The notes under the pieces were generated by a model that did not search any database, was not told the DNA's origin, and saw only the letters and a list, made by a program, of their open reading frames with translations. Shown piece by piece: positions 17,233 to 25,126 of a stretch of 36,373 bases of DNA (within the stretch, counting starts at the first letter, position 1; each line of letters starts with the position of its first letter). A program made the translations under genes and the position numbers. This DNA comes from Paludibacteraceae bacterium (GTDB taxonomy: Bacteria; Bacteroidota; Bacteroidia; Bacteroidales; Paludibacteraceae). The DNA lies in assembly GCA_017471285.1 (NCBI GenBank), contig JAFUUZ010000010.1, positions 1-36,373 on the forward strand, read 5' to 3'.

Positions 17233-17730
17233 ATGATGAAAAAGAGAATCTTTCTTTTTATCCAGATAATAATTTTTGTTGTTATTTCGCAGCTGGCAGT
17301 CGCACGCGGGATGGCTTCTGATACCACAGCCTGTGAAGAATATAAACAAATAAAATTTTCAGTCTCTGTGGTAGGAACCAAGGTGAGATATGATTTGTCG
17401 AACAATGAGACCCTTGAGCCTCCCCATGCCGATAGCGTGTGGATCACGTTTCACACGGAAGATACTACATCTGTGGTATATACCGGACATGCGCAATCCG
17501 GTGAATTTATAGATATTTCTTCCTTTGAGAGAGGGTTTTATGGATTGCATGTGCTAATAGGTGAGTGTAAGATGGCGCAATCGTTTATATTTAGAGGGCG
17601 AGGGCAGACGACAACAATAGGACAAGAACCGGTTGTTACAAATACAGCCTCCAAAATTCTCCGTAACGGTCAAATTCTTATCCTTCGCGGCGACAAGACC
17701 TACACCCTCCAGGGTCAGCAGGTGGAATAA
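17233..17730 (+). CDS. small secreted protein with the shared C-terminal tag
   Basis: 165 residues. Signal peptide about 1-25 (KKRIFLFIQIIIFVVISQLA...). The middle (about 40-125) resembles a short beta-sandwich, with FIDISSFERGFYGLHVLIGE similar to the end of DUF3244/T9SS-like domains. Residues 141-165 form the tag (KILRNGQILIL... ending YTLQGQQVE), shared with the 477- and 645-residue proteins. No catalytic motif seen. The last 12 bases belong to repeat copy 2. There is no own promoter in the 21-base gap, so it probably depends on the promoter at 16897 through the ATPase remnant. Confidence 0.65.
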   Translation: MMKKRIFLFIQIIIFVVISQLAVARGMASDTTACEEYKQIKFSVSVVGTKVRYDLSNNETLEPPHADSVWITFHTEDTTSVVYTGHAQSGEFIDISSFERGFYGLHVLIGECKMAQSFIFRGRGQTTTIGQEPVVTNTASKILRNGQILILRGDKTYTLQGQQVE

Positions 17731-17850
17731 GACTTGAATAAGAGTCAAACAAGAGGCAAGTAAGAGGCAACTCGTGGTCATTTTCGATTTGAGCATTAAA
17801 AATGCACTTTTCTCTTGCGAGATTCAAAAAATCTTCGTACCTTTGCAGCG
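17719..17850 (+). repeat. 132-bp direct repeat, copy 2
   Basis: Second copy of the 16801-16932 sequence, offset 918 bases, one mismatch. It also begins inside the tag codons (CAGGTGGAATAA) and ends just after the promoter -7 box. Recombination between the copies would delete the ATPase remnant and one tagged gene. Confidence 0.95.
17815..17845 (+). promoter_or_regulatory. promoter in repeat copy 2
   Basis: TTG at 17815-17817, 20-base spacer, TACCTTTG at 17838-17845. It precedes the DUF1016 remnant. Confidence 0.75.
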
Positions 17851-17861
17851 TGAAATACTAA

Positions 17862-18311
17862 ATGAAGATGCCTATGGCAGATGTAGAGAAAAACAAACAG
17901 AGCCACTCCTCGCAGATTGCGGTTATTGCGGAACCGCTGATGCAGCAGTTGCGGGAACTCATAGAGAACACCCGTAAGCGCGTTGCGTCTGTGGTAAGCG
18001 ACGAGACGACGCAACTATATTGGAATGTGGGTAATGCTGTCAATACGTTTGTGCTGCAGGGCAGCCGTGCGGAGTACGGAAAACAAATTGTCGTTTCAGT
18101 GTCACGACAATTGGCAGTAGAGTATGGAAATAGTTTTGAGGAGAAGAATTTGCGTCGGATGATGCAGTTTGCGACTGAGTATCAAGACTTTGAAATTGTC
18201 GCATCACTGATACGACAATTGCCATGGTCACATTTTACGCTTCTCATTCCAATACATGAACCGCTCTGGGAAATAATCGTGCCCTTGTGGCTAAGAACGA
18301 CATGCGTTTGA
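17862..18311 (+). pseudogene. truncated DUF1016 (YhcG-like) nuclease, N-terminal part
   Basis: 149 residues. The DUF1016 N-terminal domain can be followed: NTRKRVASVVSDETTQLYWNVG, YGKQIVVSVSRQLAVEYG, FEEKNLRRMMQFATEY, then IRQLPWSHFTLLI. The family normally continues with a short R-x-FY / TLR segment and a PDDEXK nuclease domain to about 330-380 residues. Here the frame runs out after LWEIIVPLWLRTTCV. In the +1 frame the following bases read AKNDMRLRTSAIL and then stop, which looks like a frameshifted trace of the normal continuation. The nuclease domain is absent, so I call it a broken gene. Confidence 0.75.
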
Positions 18312-18408
18312 GAACGAGTGCTATTTTATAATTCGCTATAAATGAAATCTTTAGTGAATAAAATTTAGCGTAAAAACTTGCAGAAAAAAGATTTTTCTTC
18401 ATATGCAC

Positions 18409-18439
18409 TTGCGTATGTCATTTTTTTTGTGTACCTTTG
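18409..18439 (+). promoter_or_regulatory. promoter of the C1 peptidase gene
   Basis: CTTG (TTG 18409-18411), 20-base spacer, TACCTTTG (18432-18439). The -33 context GCGTATGTCA followed by a T-run recurs at other promoters here. The 165 bases between the DUF1016 remnant and the peptidase hold nothing else I can recognise. Confidence 0.75.
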
Positions 18440-18476
18440 CAGCGCAAAATGCAACTGACAAAAACAACAGAACGAG

Positions 18477-19685
18477 ATGAGAAAGTTCATACTTATGATA
18501 GCTCTTACTGCCGGGATGGCAGCGTGGGCGCAAAGTGATAGTACCGCAGTAAAGAAAGACAGCGTGGAGGGCTGGCGTTTCACAACCGTTGACAGCGTGG
18601 CAATCACGCCGGTGAAAGACCAGAACCGCAGTTCGACCTGCTGGGCTTTCTCCACCCTCGGATTCCTGGAGTCGGAGGTACTGCGTATGAAAGGTCAGGT
18701 GGTCGATTTCAGCGAGATGTACGTTGTGTCCAAGACGATGATGGACCGTGCCACCTATTGTGTGCGGATGTATAACGAACCTCATTTCTCACCCGGCGGG
18801 TCTGCCTATGACGTTATCTATTGCATGGACCATTACGGCCTCGTGCCGCAAGAGGCAATGCCGGGTATCCGTTACGGATGGACGGCAGGCGACACGCTCC
18901 CCGTACATAACGAACTCGACCGCGTAGCAGGAGGATATGTCAAAGGGCTTAGCGGATTGAAACGTCTCAGCCCGGTATGGAGAGAAGGACTGCAGGCGAT
19001 CTATGACACGTATCTCGGGCCTTGTCCTGAAGAGTTTGAACTGAACGGCAAGAAATATACTCCCAAATCCTTCGTGGAGAGTCTGGGATTATCGGCAGAT
19101 GACTATGTCTCCATCACTTCTTATACCCACCATCCTTTCTACGAGCGTTTTGCGCTTGAGGTGCCGGATAACTGGCGCATGGACCAGATGTATAATGTGC
19201 CCCTCGAAGATATGATGCGTATTATCGACAATGCGTTGGCGAACGGCTACACGCTCGCTTGGGCGGCAGATGTCAGTGAGGTCGGATTCACCCGCAAAGG
19301 AATAGGAGTCGTCCCGGACGACGACAAAGGAGCGGATATCACCGGATCGGATATGGCGAAATGGGTAGGCATGTCTGCGGATAAAAAGAAAGAAGAGCTG
19401 ACCAAAAAGCCCCTTCCGGAGAAGACGATCACGCAGCAGATGCGACAGGATGCCTTTGATAACTGGGAGACGACTGACGACCACGGCATGCAGATTTTCG
19501 GTACCGCCAAAGACCAGAACGGGAAACGGTACTATATGGTTAAAAACTCATGGGGTGCCATCCGTTCAGACTACAAAGGAGTATGGTATGTCAGCGAAGC
19601 TTTCATGCAATACAAGACCAACGACATTCTCGTGCATAAGAACGCCATACCCAAAGACATCCGCAAAAAACTGAATGTCAAATGA
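18477..19685 (+). CDS. secreted C1-family peptidase, bleomycin hydrolase/aminopeptidase C type
   Basis: 402 residues. Signal peptide 1-18 (MRKFILMIALTAGMAAWA), so periplasmic or exported, unlike cytosolic PepC. Papain-like catalytic residues are visible: Cys55 in VKDQNRSSTCWAFST with the oxyanion Gln49, His336 in DDHGMQIFG and Asn357 in VKNSWG. The FSEMYVVSKTMMDRA segment and the long middle insertion are typical of the C1B bleomycin hydrolase family. Probably an aminopeptidase or endopeptidase on peptides. It overlaps the next gene by 4 bases (ATGA), so the two are translationally coupled. Confidence 0.88.
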   Translation: MRKFILMIALTAGMAAWAQSDSTAVKKDSVEGWRFTTVDSVAITPVKDQNRSSTCWAFSTLGFLESEVLRMKGQVVDFSEMYVVSKTMMDRATYCVRMYNEPHFSPGGSAYDVIYCMDHYGLVPQEAMPGIRYGWTAGDTLPVHNELDRVAGGYVKGLSGLKRLSPVWREGLQAIYDTYLGPCPEEFELNGKKYTPKSFVESLGLSADDYVSITSYTHHPFYERFALEVPDNWRMDQMYNVPLEDMMRIIDNALANGYTLAWAADVSEVGFTRKGIGVVPDDDKGADITGSDMAKWVGMSADKKKEELTKKPLPEKTITQQMRQDAFDNWETTDDHGMQIFGTAKDQNGKRYYMVKNSWGAIRSDYKGVWYVSEAFMQYKTNDILVHKNAIPKDIRKKLNVK

Positions 19686-21619
19686 AACGAATGCTTTTCC
19701 TTCTCTTTGCGGCCTGCATAAGTGTCGCATTGAGAGCTGTGAACGTAAGTTATACGGCAGACGAGAGTACGATCTTTCCGAACCCCGAGCGTGGCTTTAT
19801 CACCATGCTGACGGGCCATCTGACCCAAAGCAAACCTAATGCGGTCAAAGGGAAAGAGAGCTACTTGGATGCACATGCCTCCAATGACAAAGGAACGTTG
19901 ATTCTGGTACACTATTATCTGGATAACTTCAAGTCAACGGCTACTCTTCCTACGGCTGTTCTGAACGGCTTTGATGAGGATATGGCAGTGCTGCGCAATA
20001 AAGGGATGAAAGCGATCATACGTTTCTCCTATGTGGACAATGCCCAAAACGAGACAGCCAGCGACGCTCCGTTCTCTATCGTGCAGCAGCATATCAACCA
20101 GTACAAATCGCACTGGCAGGCAAACGCAGATGTCATCTTCTGTTTCCAGGCAGGTATCGTAGGCGCATGGGGCGAGTGGTATTATACGAGTAACTACGGC
20201 AACAAGGTCTCCACGATGAATTCCGACCGCAGACAAGTGGTGGATGCGTTGTTAGCCGCTGTTCCTGCCGACCGCTGCATTCAACTTAGGACGCCTAAGT
20301 TCAAGACTTCGTACGTGAACAGTACGCAGCCGTTGAGCGAGTCGGAAGCCTATACGGGGACAGCCAAAGCGCGTCTGGGGCAACATAATGATGCGTTCCT
20401 GTACGACTACGACAACATGGGAACCTACCAGGACACCGCAACGGAAAAGCCCTGGCTGGCGCAAGAGACGCTCTATGTGCCGATAGGCGGCGAGACGGAT
20501 ATCACCGATGTCAACAAAGCCAAGAAATGGGCTACCTACGATAAGACAACTGCGGAGATGAGCCGCCTTCACTGGACGTTCATCCAAAGCGGCTATGCCA
20601 CCCAGACGACTGATTATTGGAGAGGAAACGGTACGTTCGACGAACTGAACCGCAAGATGGGCTACCGCTACCAGCTGGTGAGTGCCACTCTGCCGGATCA
20701 GGCAAGCGCAGGCGGCAAGGCGAACATCAACATCAAAATCAAGAATGCCGGCTACGCGCCTCTGTACAACGAGCGGCACGCTTATCTTGTTCTGAAAGCG
20801 GCTGGCAGACAATACAAGATTCAGTTGCAGACAGACCCTCGCCGATGGAAGCCGAACGGCGTAGTGACGACGGTTAATGAACAGGTCACGATCCCATCCG
20901 ACGTGCCTTCGGGAACATACGAGTTGTATCTGTACCTGCCTGACGCATATTCTTCCATCGCATCCAATCCGGCGTACGCCATCCGTTTCGCGAACAATAA
21001 TGTGTGGGAGGCTTCAAGCGGCATGAACAAACTGAATGCCTCTGTGACAATAGCAGGCAGTTCCACCCCGGTAGATCCCCCTCAGGATGACGCAATCCTT
21101 CTTCCCGCGACACTCAACAAAGCGAATGTATCGACGTATAGCGAAAATATGAGCTGGTACAACAGCGACTATTTCGATTTCGGTCCGGAGGATGCCGCCA
21201 ATACGGACCGCTGGGCGGAATGGAATGTCAAGTTACAGCATCCGGGTGAATATCTTGTTTCTGCGGAAGGCTATTATCCTAACGGACATCAGTGGCAGTT
21301 CGAGTTGCCGAACAGCGGAGCGGCGGTCTATTCGTTGCCGGAGTCATGGGGGACAGGAAACCAAACAGAGACAGGTGAAAATGTATGGGATCTGACGTCC
21401 GTAGCACAAGGCACCTACACGCTGCGCGCGCAGAATATTATGGAGTGGGGGCAGCCCAAACTGAAAAGCATCACGATTCAATACAATGGCGACCTGCCTT
21501 CCGATATCGGGAGCGTGAGCCAGGATGCGCCCCGAGCGGCGAAGATACTGCAAGACGGAAATCTGTATATCCTCCGGGAGAATAGAAAATATACCGTTCA
21601 AGGAACGGAAGTAGAATAA
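19682..21619 (+). CDS. secreted DUF4874/DUF4832 protein with the C-terminal tag
   Basis: 645 residues. Signal peptide 1-19. Residues about 25-190 match DUF4874 (FPNPERGFITMLTGHL, LILVHYYLDNF, CFQAGIVGAWGEWYY), a TIM-barrel-like region reminiscent of glycoside hydrolases. About 195-450 is DUF4832, ending in a beta-sandwich with GYAPLYNERHAYLVLK. About 470-610 resembles a carbohydrate-binding-like beta domain (WAEWNVKLQHPGEYLVSAEG). The tag KILQDGNLYIL... ending YTVQGTEVE closes the protein. The reaction is unknown; a role on extracellular glycans is a guess. Coupled to the upstream peptidase and followed by a terminator. Confidence 0.78.
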   Translation: MKRMLFLLFAACISVALRAVNVSYTADESTIFPNPERGFITMLTGHLTQSKPNAVKGKESYLDAHASNDKGTLILVHYYLDNFKSTATLPTAVLNGFDEDMAVLRNKGMKAIIRFSYVDNAQNETASDAPFSIVQQHINQYKSHWQANADVIFCFQAGIVGAWGEWYYTSNYGNKVSTMNSDRRQVVDALLAAVPADRCIQLRTPKFKTSYVNSTQPLSESEAYTGTAKARLGQHNDAFLYDYDNMGTYQDTATEKPWLAQETLYVPIGGETDITDVNKAKKWATYDKTTAEMSRLHWTFIQSGYATQTTDYWRGNGTFDELNRKMGYRYQLVSATLPDQASAGGKANINIKIKNAGYAPLYNERHAYLVLKAAGRQYKIQLQTDPRRWKPNGVVTTVNEQVTIPSDVPSGTYELYLYLPDAYSSIASNPAYAIRFANNNVWEASSGMNKLNASVTIAGSSTPVDPPQDDAILLPATLNKANVSTYSENMSWYNSDYFDFGPEDAANTDRWAEWNVKLQHPGEYLVSAEGYYPNGHQWQFELPNSGAAVYSLPESWGTGNQTETGENVWDLTSVAQGTYTLRAQNIMEWGQPKLKSITIQYNGDLPSDIGSVSQDAPRAAKILQDGNLYILRENRKYTVQGTEVE

Positions 21620-21621
21620 AA

Positions 21622-21651
21622 AAATCCGGCCGGAAGGTCGGATTTCTTTTT
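21622..21651 (+). terminator. intrinsic terminator after the DUF4832 gene
   Basis: AAATCCG pairs with CGGATTT around a short GC-rich loop, followed by a T-rich run. It may also serve the convergent efp gene, since its left flank on the - strand is T-rich too. Confidence 0.75.
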
Positions 21652-21672
21652 CTATTCTTACGGTTATGCTCA

Positions 21673-22236
21673 TTAACGAACACGCTCGCAATAGCTGCCG
21701 TCACGCGTATCTACGCGAACGATCTCTCCTTCGTTGATGAAGAGCGGTACGCGGATCTCTGCGCCGGTCTCCAAAGTAGCCGGTTTGAGCGTGTTGGTAG
21801 CGGTATCGCCTTTCAGACCCGGCTCGGTGTACGTGACAGCCAACTCAACCTTGGTCGGCAACTCTGCGAACAGAATAGTCTCTGTCGTAGCATCCGATAC
21901 GACATCTACCGTGAAACCTTCTTTCAGGAAATCTACACCGGTGATCAGGTCATGAGCGATAGGTACTTGCTCAAAGGTCTCGTTGTTCATGAAGATGTAG
22001 TCCTCGCCCTCTTTGTAAAGGAACTGATAAGGACGACGCTCTACGCGTACGTCTTCCAGCTTCTCGCCGATATTAAAGCGGCGCTCCAGCACGCGGCCGT
22101 CCACTACATCTTTAAACTTCACACGCATAATGGTGTTACCTTTACCCGGCTTAACGTGCAAAAACTCAATTACGAAATACAAACGGCCGTCCATACGGAT
22201 GCATACACCGTTCTTAATGTCTTGGCTATTAATCAT
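21673..22236 (-). CDS. efp: elongation factor P
   Basis: 187-residue EF-P, which relieves ribosome stalling at polyproline. KOW-like N-terminal domain with the tip loop KPGKGNT; Lys32 is the position modified in many bacteria. Two OB domains follow, ending VPLFINEGEIVRVDTRDGSY, the usual C-terminal signature. The gene is on the - strand, convergent with the DUF4832 gene and divergent from marC. Confidence 0.97.
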   Translation of the reverse strand: MINSQDIKNGVCIRMDGRLYFVIEFLHVKPGKGNTIMRVKFKDVVDGRVLERRFNIGEKLEDVRVERRPYQFLYKEGEDYIFMNNETFEQVPIAHDLITGVDFLKEGFTVDVVSDATTETILFAELPTKVELAVTYTEPGLKGDTATNTLKPATLETGAEIRVPLFINEGEIVRVDTRDGSYCERVR

Positions 22237-22293
22237 AACTATTTAAATTATTAATTTCGAGTTCGAAAATTCCCGTTTCTCTGAAAATCGCTG

Positions 22294-22325
22294 CAAAAGT
22301 ACAATTTTTTTTGCACATATGCAAA
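22294..22325 (-). promoter_or_regulatory. efp promoter
   Basis: On the - strand, TTTG (complement of CAAA 22322-22325), 20-base spacer, TACTTTTG (complement of 22294-22301). It overlaps the divergent marC promoter. Confidence 0.8.
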
Positions 22326-22341
22326 TTTTTTAGTAACTTTG
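22310..22341 (+). promoter_or_regulatory. marC promoter
   Basis: TTTG (22310-22313), 20-base spacer, TAACTTTG (22334-22341). Its -33 box and that of efp are the two ends of the palindrome TTTGCACATATGCAAA (22310-22325). Confidence 0.8.
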
Positions 22342-22363
22342 CGGCCTAAAATGCGAAAATACT

Positions 22364-22975
22364 ATGGAAGCGATACGTAATTTTTTCGGAACGGTTGATA
22401 TCTGGCAGGTTTTATCCTCGTTTGTTTTTCTTATCGCGATCATTGATCCCTTCGGCAATATCCCTATTACCATAGCCATGGAGAAGAAGGGAATCAAGAT
22501 TCATGCAGACTATGTTTGTATTGCCAGTCTGGTGATATTGATGGCCTTCCTTTTCCTGGGAGAATGGATTCTCAAACTCTTCGGCGTGCAGATTGAATAT
22601 TTCGCCGTAGCCGGAGGTTTTGTCATCTTCCTCATGGCGCTCGAAATGGTACTAGATATAACTATTTTCCAGAATGACAAGCTGGAGGGCGAAATAGGGA
22701 ACGGTAGTTCTATCGTTCCGCTGGCTTTTCCCATGTATGCCGGTCCGGGAGCTTTTACGGCGCTTCTGGCTATTACCGCGGAATACAGTATCGCCAGCCT
22801 GTGTATCTCTCTCTTGCTCTGTATGCTGGTGCTCTACCTCGTGCTTATCGGTACGAACTGGCTTACCAAATATCTGGGAACAACGGCGCTATACATCATC
22901 CGTAAGTTCTTCGGAATCATCGTCCTGGCAATCTCCTGCAAACTGATGTTTGGTAATCTGGCGCTGATATTCTGA
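22364..22975 (+). CDS. MarC/UPF0056 family inner-membrane protein
   Basis: 203 residues with about six membrane segments. The N-terminal motif FVFLIAIIDPFGNIPI (about 20-35), AVAGGFVIFLMALEM and VPLAFPMYAGPGAFTALL are diagnostic of the MarC family. The function is unsettled; the name comes from a withdrawn link to multiple antibiotic resistance, so a transport role is only presumed. The gap to rpiB is 27 bases, so co-transcription is likely. Confidence 0.9.
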   Translation: MEAIRNFFGTVDIWQVLSSFVFLIAIIDPFGNIPITIAMEKKGIKIHADYVCIASLVILMAFLFLGEWILKLFGVQIEYFAVAGGFVIFLMALEMVLDITIFQNDKLEGEIGNGSSIVPLAFPMYAGPGAFTALLAITAEYSIASLCISLLLCMLVLYLVLIGTNWLTKYLGTTALYIIRKFFGIIVLAISCKLMFGNLALIF

Positions 22976-23002
22976 GAATGTATGATTTAAAAGATATTAG
23001 AT

Positions 23003-23452
23003 ATGAAAAGCTTTTCTGAAATGACTATTGCGATGGCTTCGGACCACGCGGGATTTGAACTCAAGCAGCAAGTACAGCTGTTTCTGGAGGACAATGGCGC
23101 CAAAGTAAAGGATTTTGGATGCTATTCGACGGAGAGTTGCGACTATCCTGATTTCGCACATCCGCTGGCTGAGGCGGTAGAAAAGGGAGAATACGAGTTC
23201 GGTATCGTTATCTGCTCCACCGGCAACGGTATTACTATGACAGCCAACAAGCACCAAGGAATCCGTGCCGCACTCTGTTGGGATCCCAAATTGGCAGAAC
23301 TGGCGCGTGCGCACAACAACGCGAATGTGCTCGGCTTGCCGGCTAATTTTATCTCTGCGCCGAAGGCTCTCGATATCGTGCGTACTTTCTTCCAGACGGA
23401 TTTCGAAGGCGGTCGTCATGAGCGTCGTGTTAACAAAATCGCGCTGCATTAA
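23003..23452 (+). CDS. rpiB: ribose-5-phosphate isomerase B
   Basis: 149 residues. Interconverts ribose 5-phosphate and ribulose 5-phosphate in the pentose phosphate pathway. Rossmann-like N-terminus MTIAMASDHAGFELKQ with the phosphate-binding DHAG, catalytic Cys71 in VICSTGNGITMTANK, and NVLGLPANFIS. A second Met at residue 7 (MTIAMASD) matches the usual family start, so the first six residues may not be translated. Overlaps the downstream radical SAM gene by 35 bases. Confidence 0.95.
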   Translation: MKSFSEMTIAMASDHAGFELKQQVQLFLEDNGAKVKDFGCYSTESCDYPDFAHPLAEAVEKGEYEFGIVICSTGNGITMTANKHQGIRAALCWDPKLAELARAHNNANVLGLPANFISAPKALDIVRTFFQTDFEGGRHERRVNKIALH

Positions 23453-24392
23453 CACCATCAAGTGTTACGGTAATTACGCACTAAGCCGTCTCGGCTTGGT
23501 GCGTTTTACGCATATGCCGACCTTCGTATCCGTTGAGCCGGCGTCCGTTTGCCAGTTGCGTTGCCCGGAATGTCCCGTGGGGATGAAATACGGCAGCAAA
23601 GGCGGACAAAAGAAAGAGGACCCCTATATGAGAAGGTCTGTATGGGTGAAGGTATTGGAGGAAATCAAGCCTTATGCCCATACGGTACAGTTCTATTTCC
23701 AAGGCGAACCGCTGTTGCATAAAGAACTCAACAGAATGATCTATGAGGCGAATAAATACGGACTATACACGATCGTTTCCACCAATGCCCAAGCGATGAC
23801 AGAAGAACTGGCGATGGATCTTGTTGGAGCGGGGCTGGACCGCATAATTATCTCCATGGACGGACTGACGGACGAGAGTTATCAGGCGTACCGCATAGGG
23901 GGAAGCCTCGAACAATGCAAAAAAGCCATCTGTTATTTGCGCGAAGCCAAGAAAAATCTGGAATCCTCCATTCGCATCGAGATCCAATGCTTGCGTCTAA
24001 AGACAAACGAGCACGAATGGAAGGCATTCAAACAGCAGTATAAATCTCTCGGAGCGGACCGTCTGGTATTCAAAACAGCCCAGTTGTACAATTATGCCGA
24101 AGGCCATCCGCTCATGCCTTCCGCCCCCCGTTACAGCCGCTACCGCAAAGGGGAAGACGGACTCTACCACCGCAAGAACCTGCATCGCGGATGTTTCCGC
24201 GTATGGAGTGGAGTCGTGGTCACCACAACCGGCGAAGTATTGCCCTGTTGCTATGATAAAAGCCATTCCTATGCCTATGGGAACATTATGGACAAACCCT
24301 TGGCGGAACTTTTCTCGAACGAAAAAGCACGGGCGTTCAGGATGGCTGCCGAACAAGAAAAACCTCAAATTTGTCAAGAATGCTGGAGATAA
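23418..24392 (+). CDS. radical SAM/SPASM-domain protein
   Basis: About 324 residues from ATG 23418, chosen because the longer open frame runs back through rpiB. The radical SAM cluster motif is Cys45-x3-Cys49-x2-Cys52 in SVCQLRCPEC, with MPTFVSVEP just before it as in many SPASM proteins. The TIM-barrel part has LYTIVSTNAQAM and IISMDGLTDESY. A C-terminal SPASM-like region has GEVLPCCYD and the final CQECWR, for auxiliary Fe-S binding. The substrate is unknown; no RiPP precursor peptide is visible nearby. It overlaps both neighbours (35 and 13 bases), which suggests tight coupling. Confidence 0.88.
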   Translation: MSVVLTKSRCINTIKCYGNYALSRLGLVRFTHMPTFVSVEPASVCQLRCPECPVGMKYGSKGGQKKEDPYMRRSVWVKVLEEIKPYAHTVQFYFQGEPLLHKELNRMIYEANKYGLYTIVSTNAQAMTEELAMDLVGAGLDRIIISMDGLTDESYQAYRIGGSLEQCKKAICYLREAKKNLESSIRIEIQCLRLKTNEHEWKAFKQQYKSLGADRLVFKTAQLYNYAEGHPLMPSAPRYSRYRKGEDGLYHRKNLHRGCFRVWSGVVVTTTGEVLPCCYDKSHSYAYGNIMDKPLAELFSNEKARAFRMAAEQEKPQICQECWR

Positions 24393-25009
24393 AATCATTC
24401 AACTTCGGTTCTTTCGGAACGAATACGTATGTCGTTACGTCAAAAGCCCAAGCGGGAAATGACAGGACGGTGTTTCTCATCGACCCTGCCTGCTCTGACC
24501 AATATGAACAACAGGTGTTGTATAACTATATTCATTCCCTCTCTTGCGAAGAGGTTTTTATCATCGCTACGCATGGTCATCTTGACCACCTCTGGGGTGC
24601 GGCATGGGCGGCAGAGCAATGGCATACGCCCGTTCTGATGCATGAGAAAGACATCCCGATGGCGGAAGCGATGCAGATGCAATACAACCTCTTCGGCATC
24701 CGTGCTACTCCTGAACCTTTCCCTGTCGAACCCCTCAATTCACAATTCAAAATGCTCAATTCTCAATTCTCCATTCTCCACACCCCCGGACATACGCCCG
24801 GTTCTGTTTGTCTGTACTGGCCGGAGGAGAAAACGCTCCTTTCCGGCGACACGCTTTTTCGTATGGGATATGGAAGAACCGATCTTCCGGGCGGAGACAT
24901 GGGGCAGCTCATCTCTTCGCTTCAACGGCTCTTTGAGCTGCCGAACGACACAAAAGTTTATCCCGGACATGGGGATTTTACTACTATTGGAGCGGAAAAA
25001 CGCGGTTAA
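24380..25009 (+). CDS. MBL-fold metallohydrolase, glyoxalase II-like
   Basis: 209 residues from ATG 24380 (an in-frame TTG at 24371 is less likely). The metal-binding motif is THGHLDH (His65, His67, Asp69, His70), with further ligands in HTPGHTPGS and LLSGDTLF (Asp) and the final YPGHGDFTTIG (His). These define a small glyoxalase II/YcbL-like hydrolase of thioesters. A 49-base heptamer array (24735-24783) is translated in frame in the loop ahead of HTPGHTPGS (about residues 119-135, LNSQFKMLNSQFSILHT). It overlaps the radical SAM gene by 13 bases. Confidence 0.88.
   Translation: MLEIKSFNFGSFGTNTYVVTSKAQAGNDRTVFLIDPACSDQYEQQVLYNYIHSLSCEEVFIIATHGHLDHLWGAAWAAEQWHTPVLMHEKDIPMAEAMQMQYNLFGIRATPEPFPVEPLNSQFKMLNSQFSILHTPGHTPGSVCLYWPEEKTLLSGDTLFRMGYGRTDLPGGDMGQLISSLQRLFELPNDTKVYPGHGDFTTIGAEKRG
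24735..24783. repeat. 7-nt tandem array, unit TCAATTC, inside the MBL gene
   Basis: Seven heptamers in perfect register: TCAATTC at 24735, 24756 and 24763, with variants ACAATTC, AAAATGC, TCCATTC and TCCACAC between and after. It is translated as a 7-residue near-repeat (LNSQFKM / LNSQFSI) because three heptamers make seven codons. Confidence 0.9.
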
Positions 25010-25063
25010 TCGTGCCTTCAGGCTAAGAAAAACGCAGTTATTGATACTTTTTTTCAAAAATAT

Positions 25064-25094
25064 TTTGTCAAATAAAAAAAAAGCAGTACCTTTG
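25064..25094 (+). promoter_or_regulatory. rpsO promoter
   Basis: TTTG (25064-25067), 19-base spacer, TACCTTTG (25087-25094). The transcript would carry a leader of about 135 bases before rpsO. Confidence 0.8.
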
Positions 25095-25126
25095 CACGCT
25101 TTTTCTGCGAAAAGGCGAAGTTAATG

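Noticed and set aside
23265-23417. Upstream extension of the radical SAM protein
   Set aside because: This frame overlaps most of rpiB and gives a low-complexity basic sequence; ATG 23418 gives a normal family N-terminus.
24735-24783. CRISPR-like array
   Set aside because: Units are 7 bases without spacers, and other arrays in the window have unrelated units. No cas genes are present.
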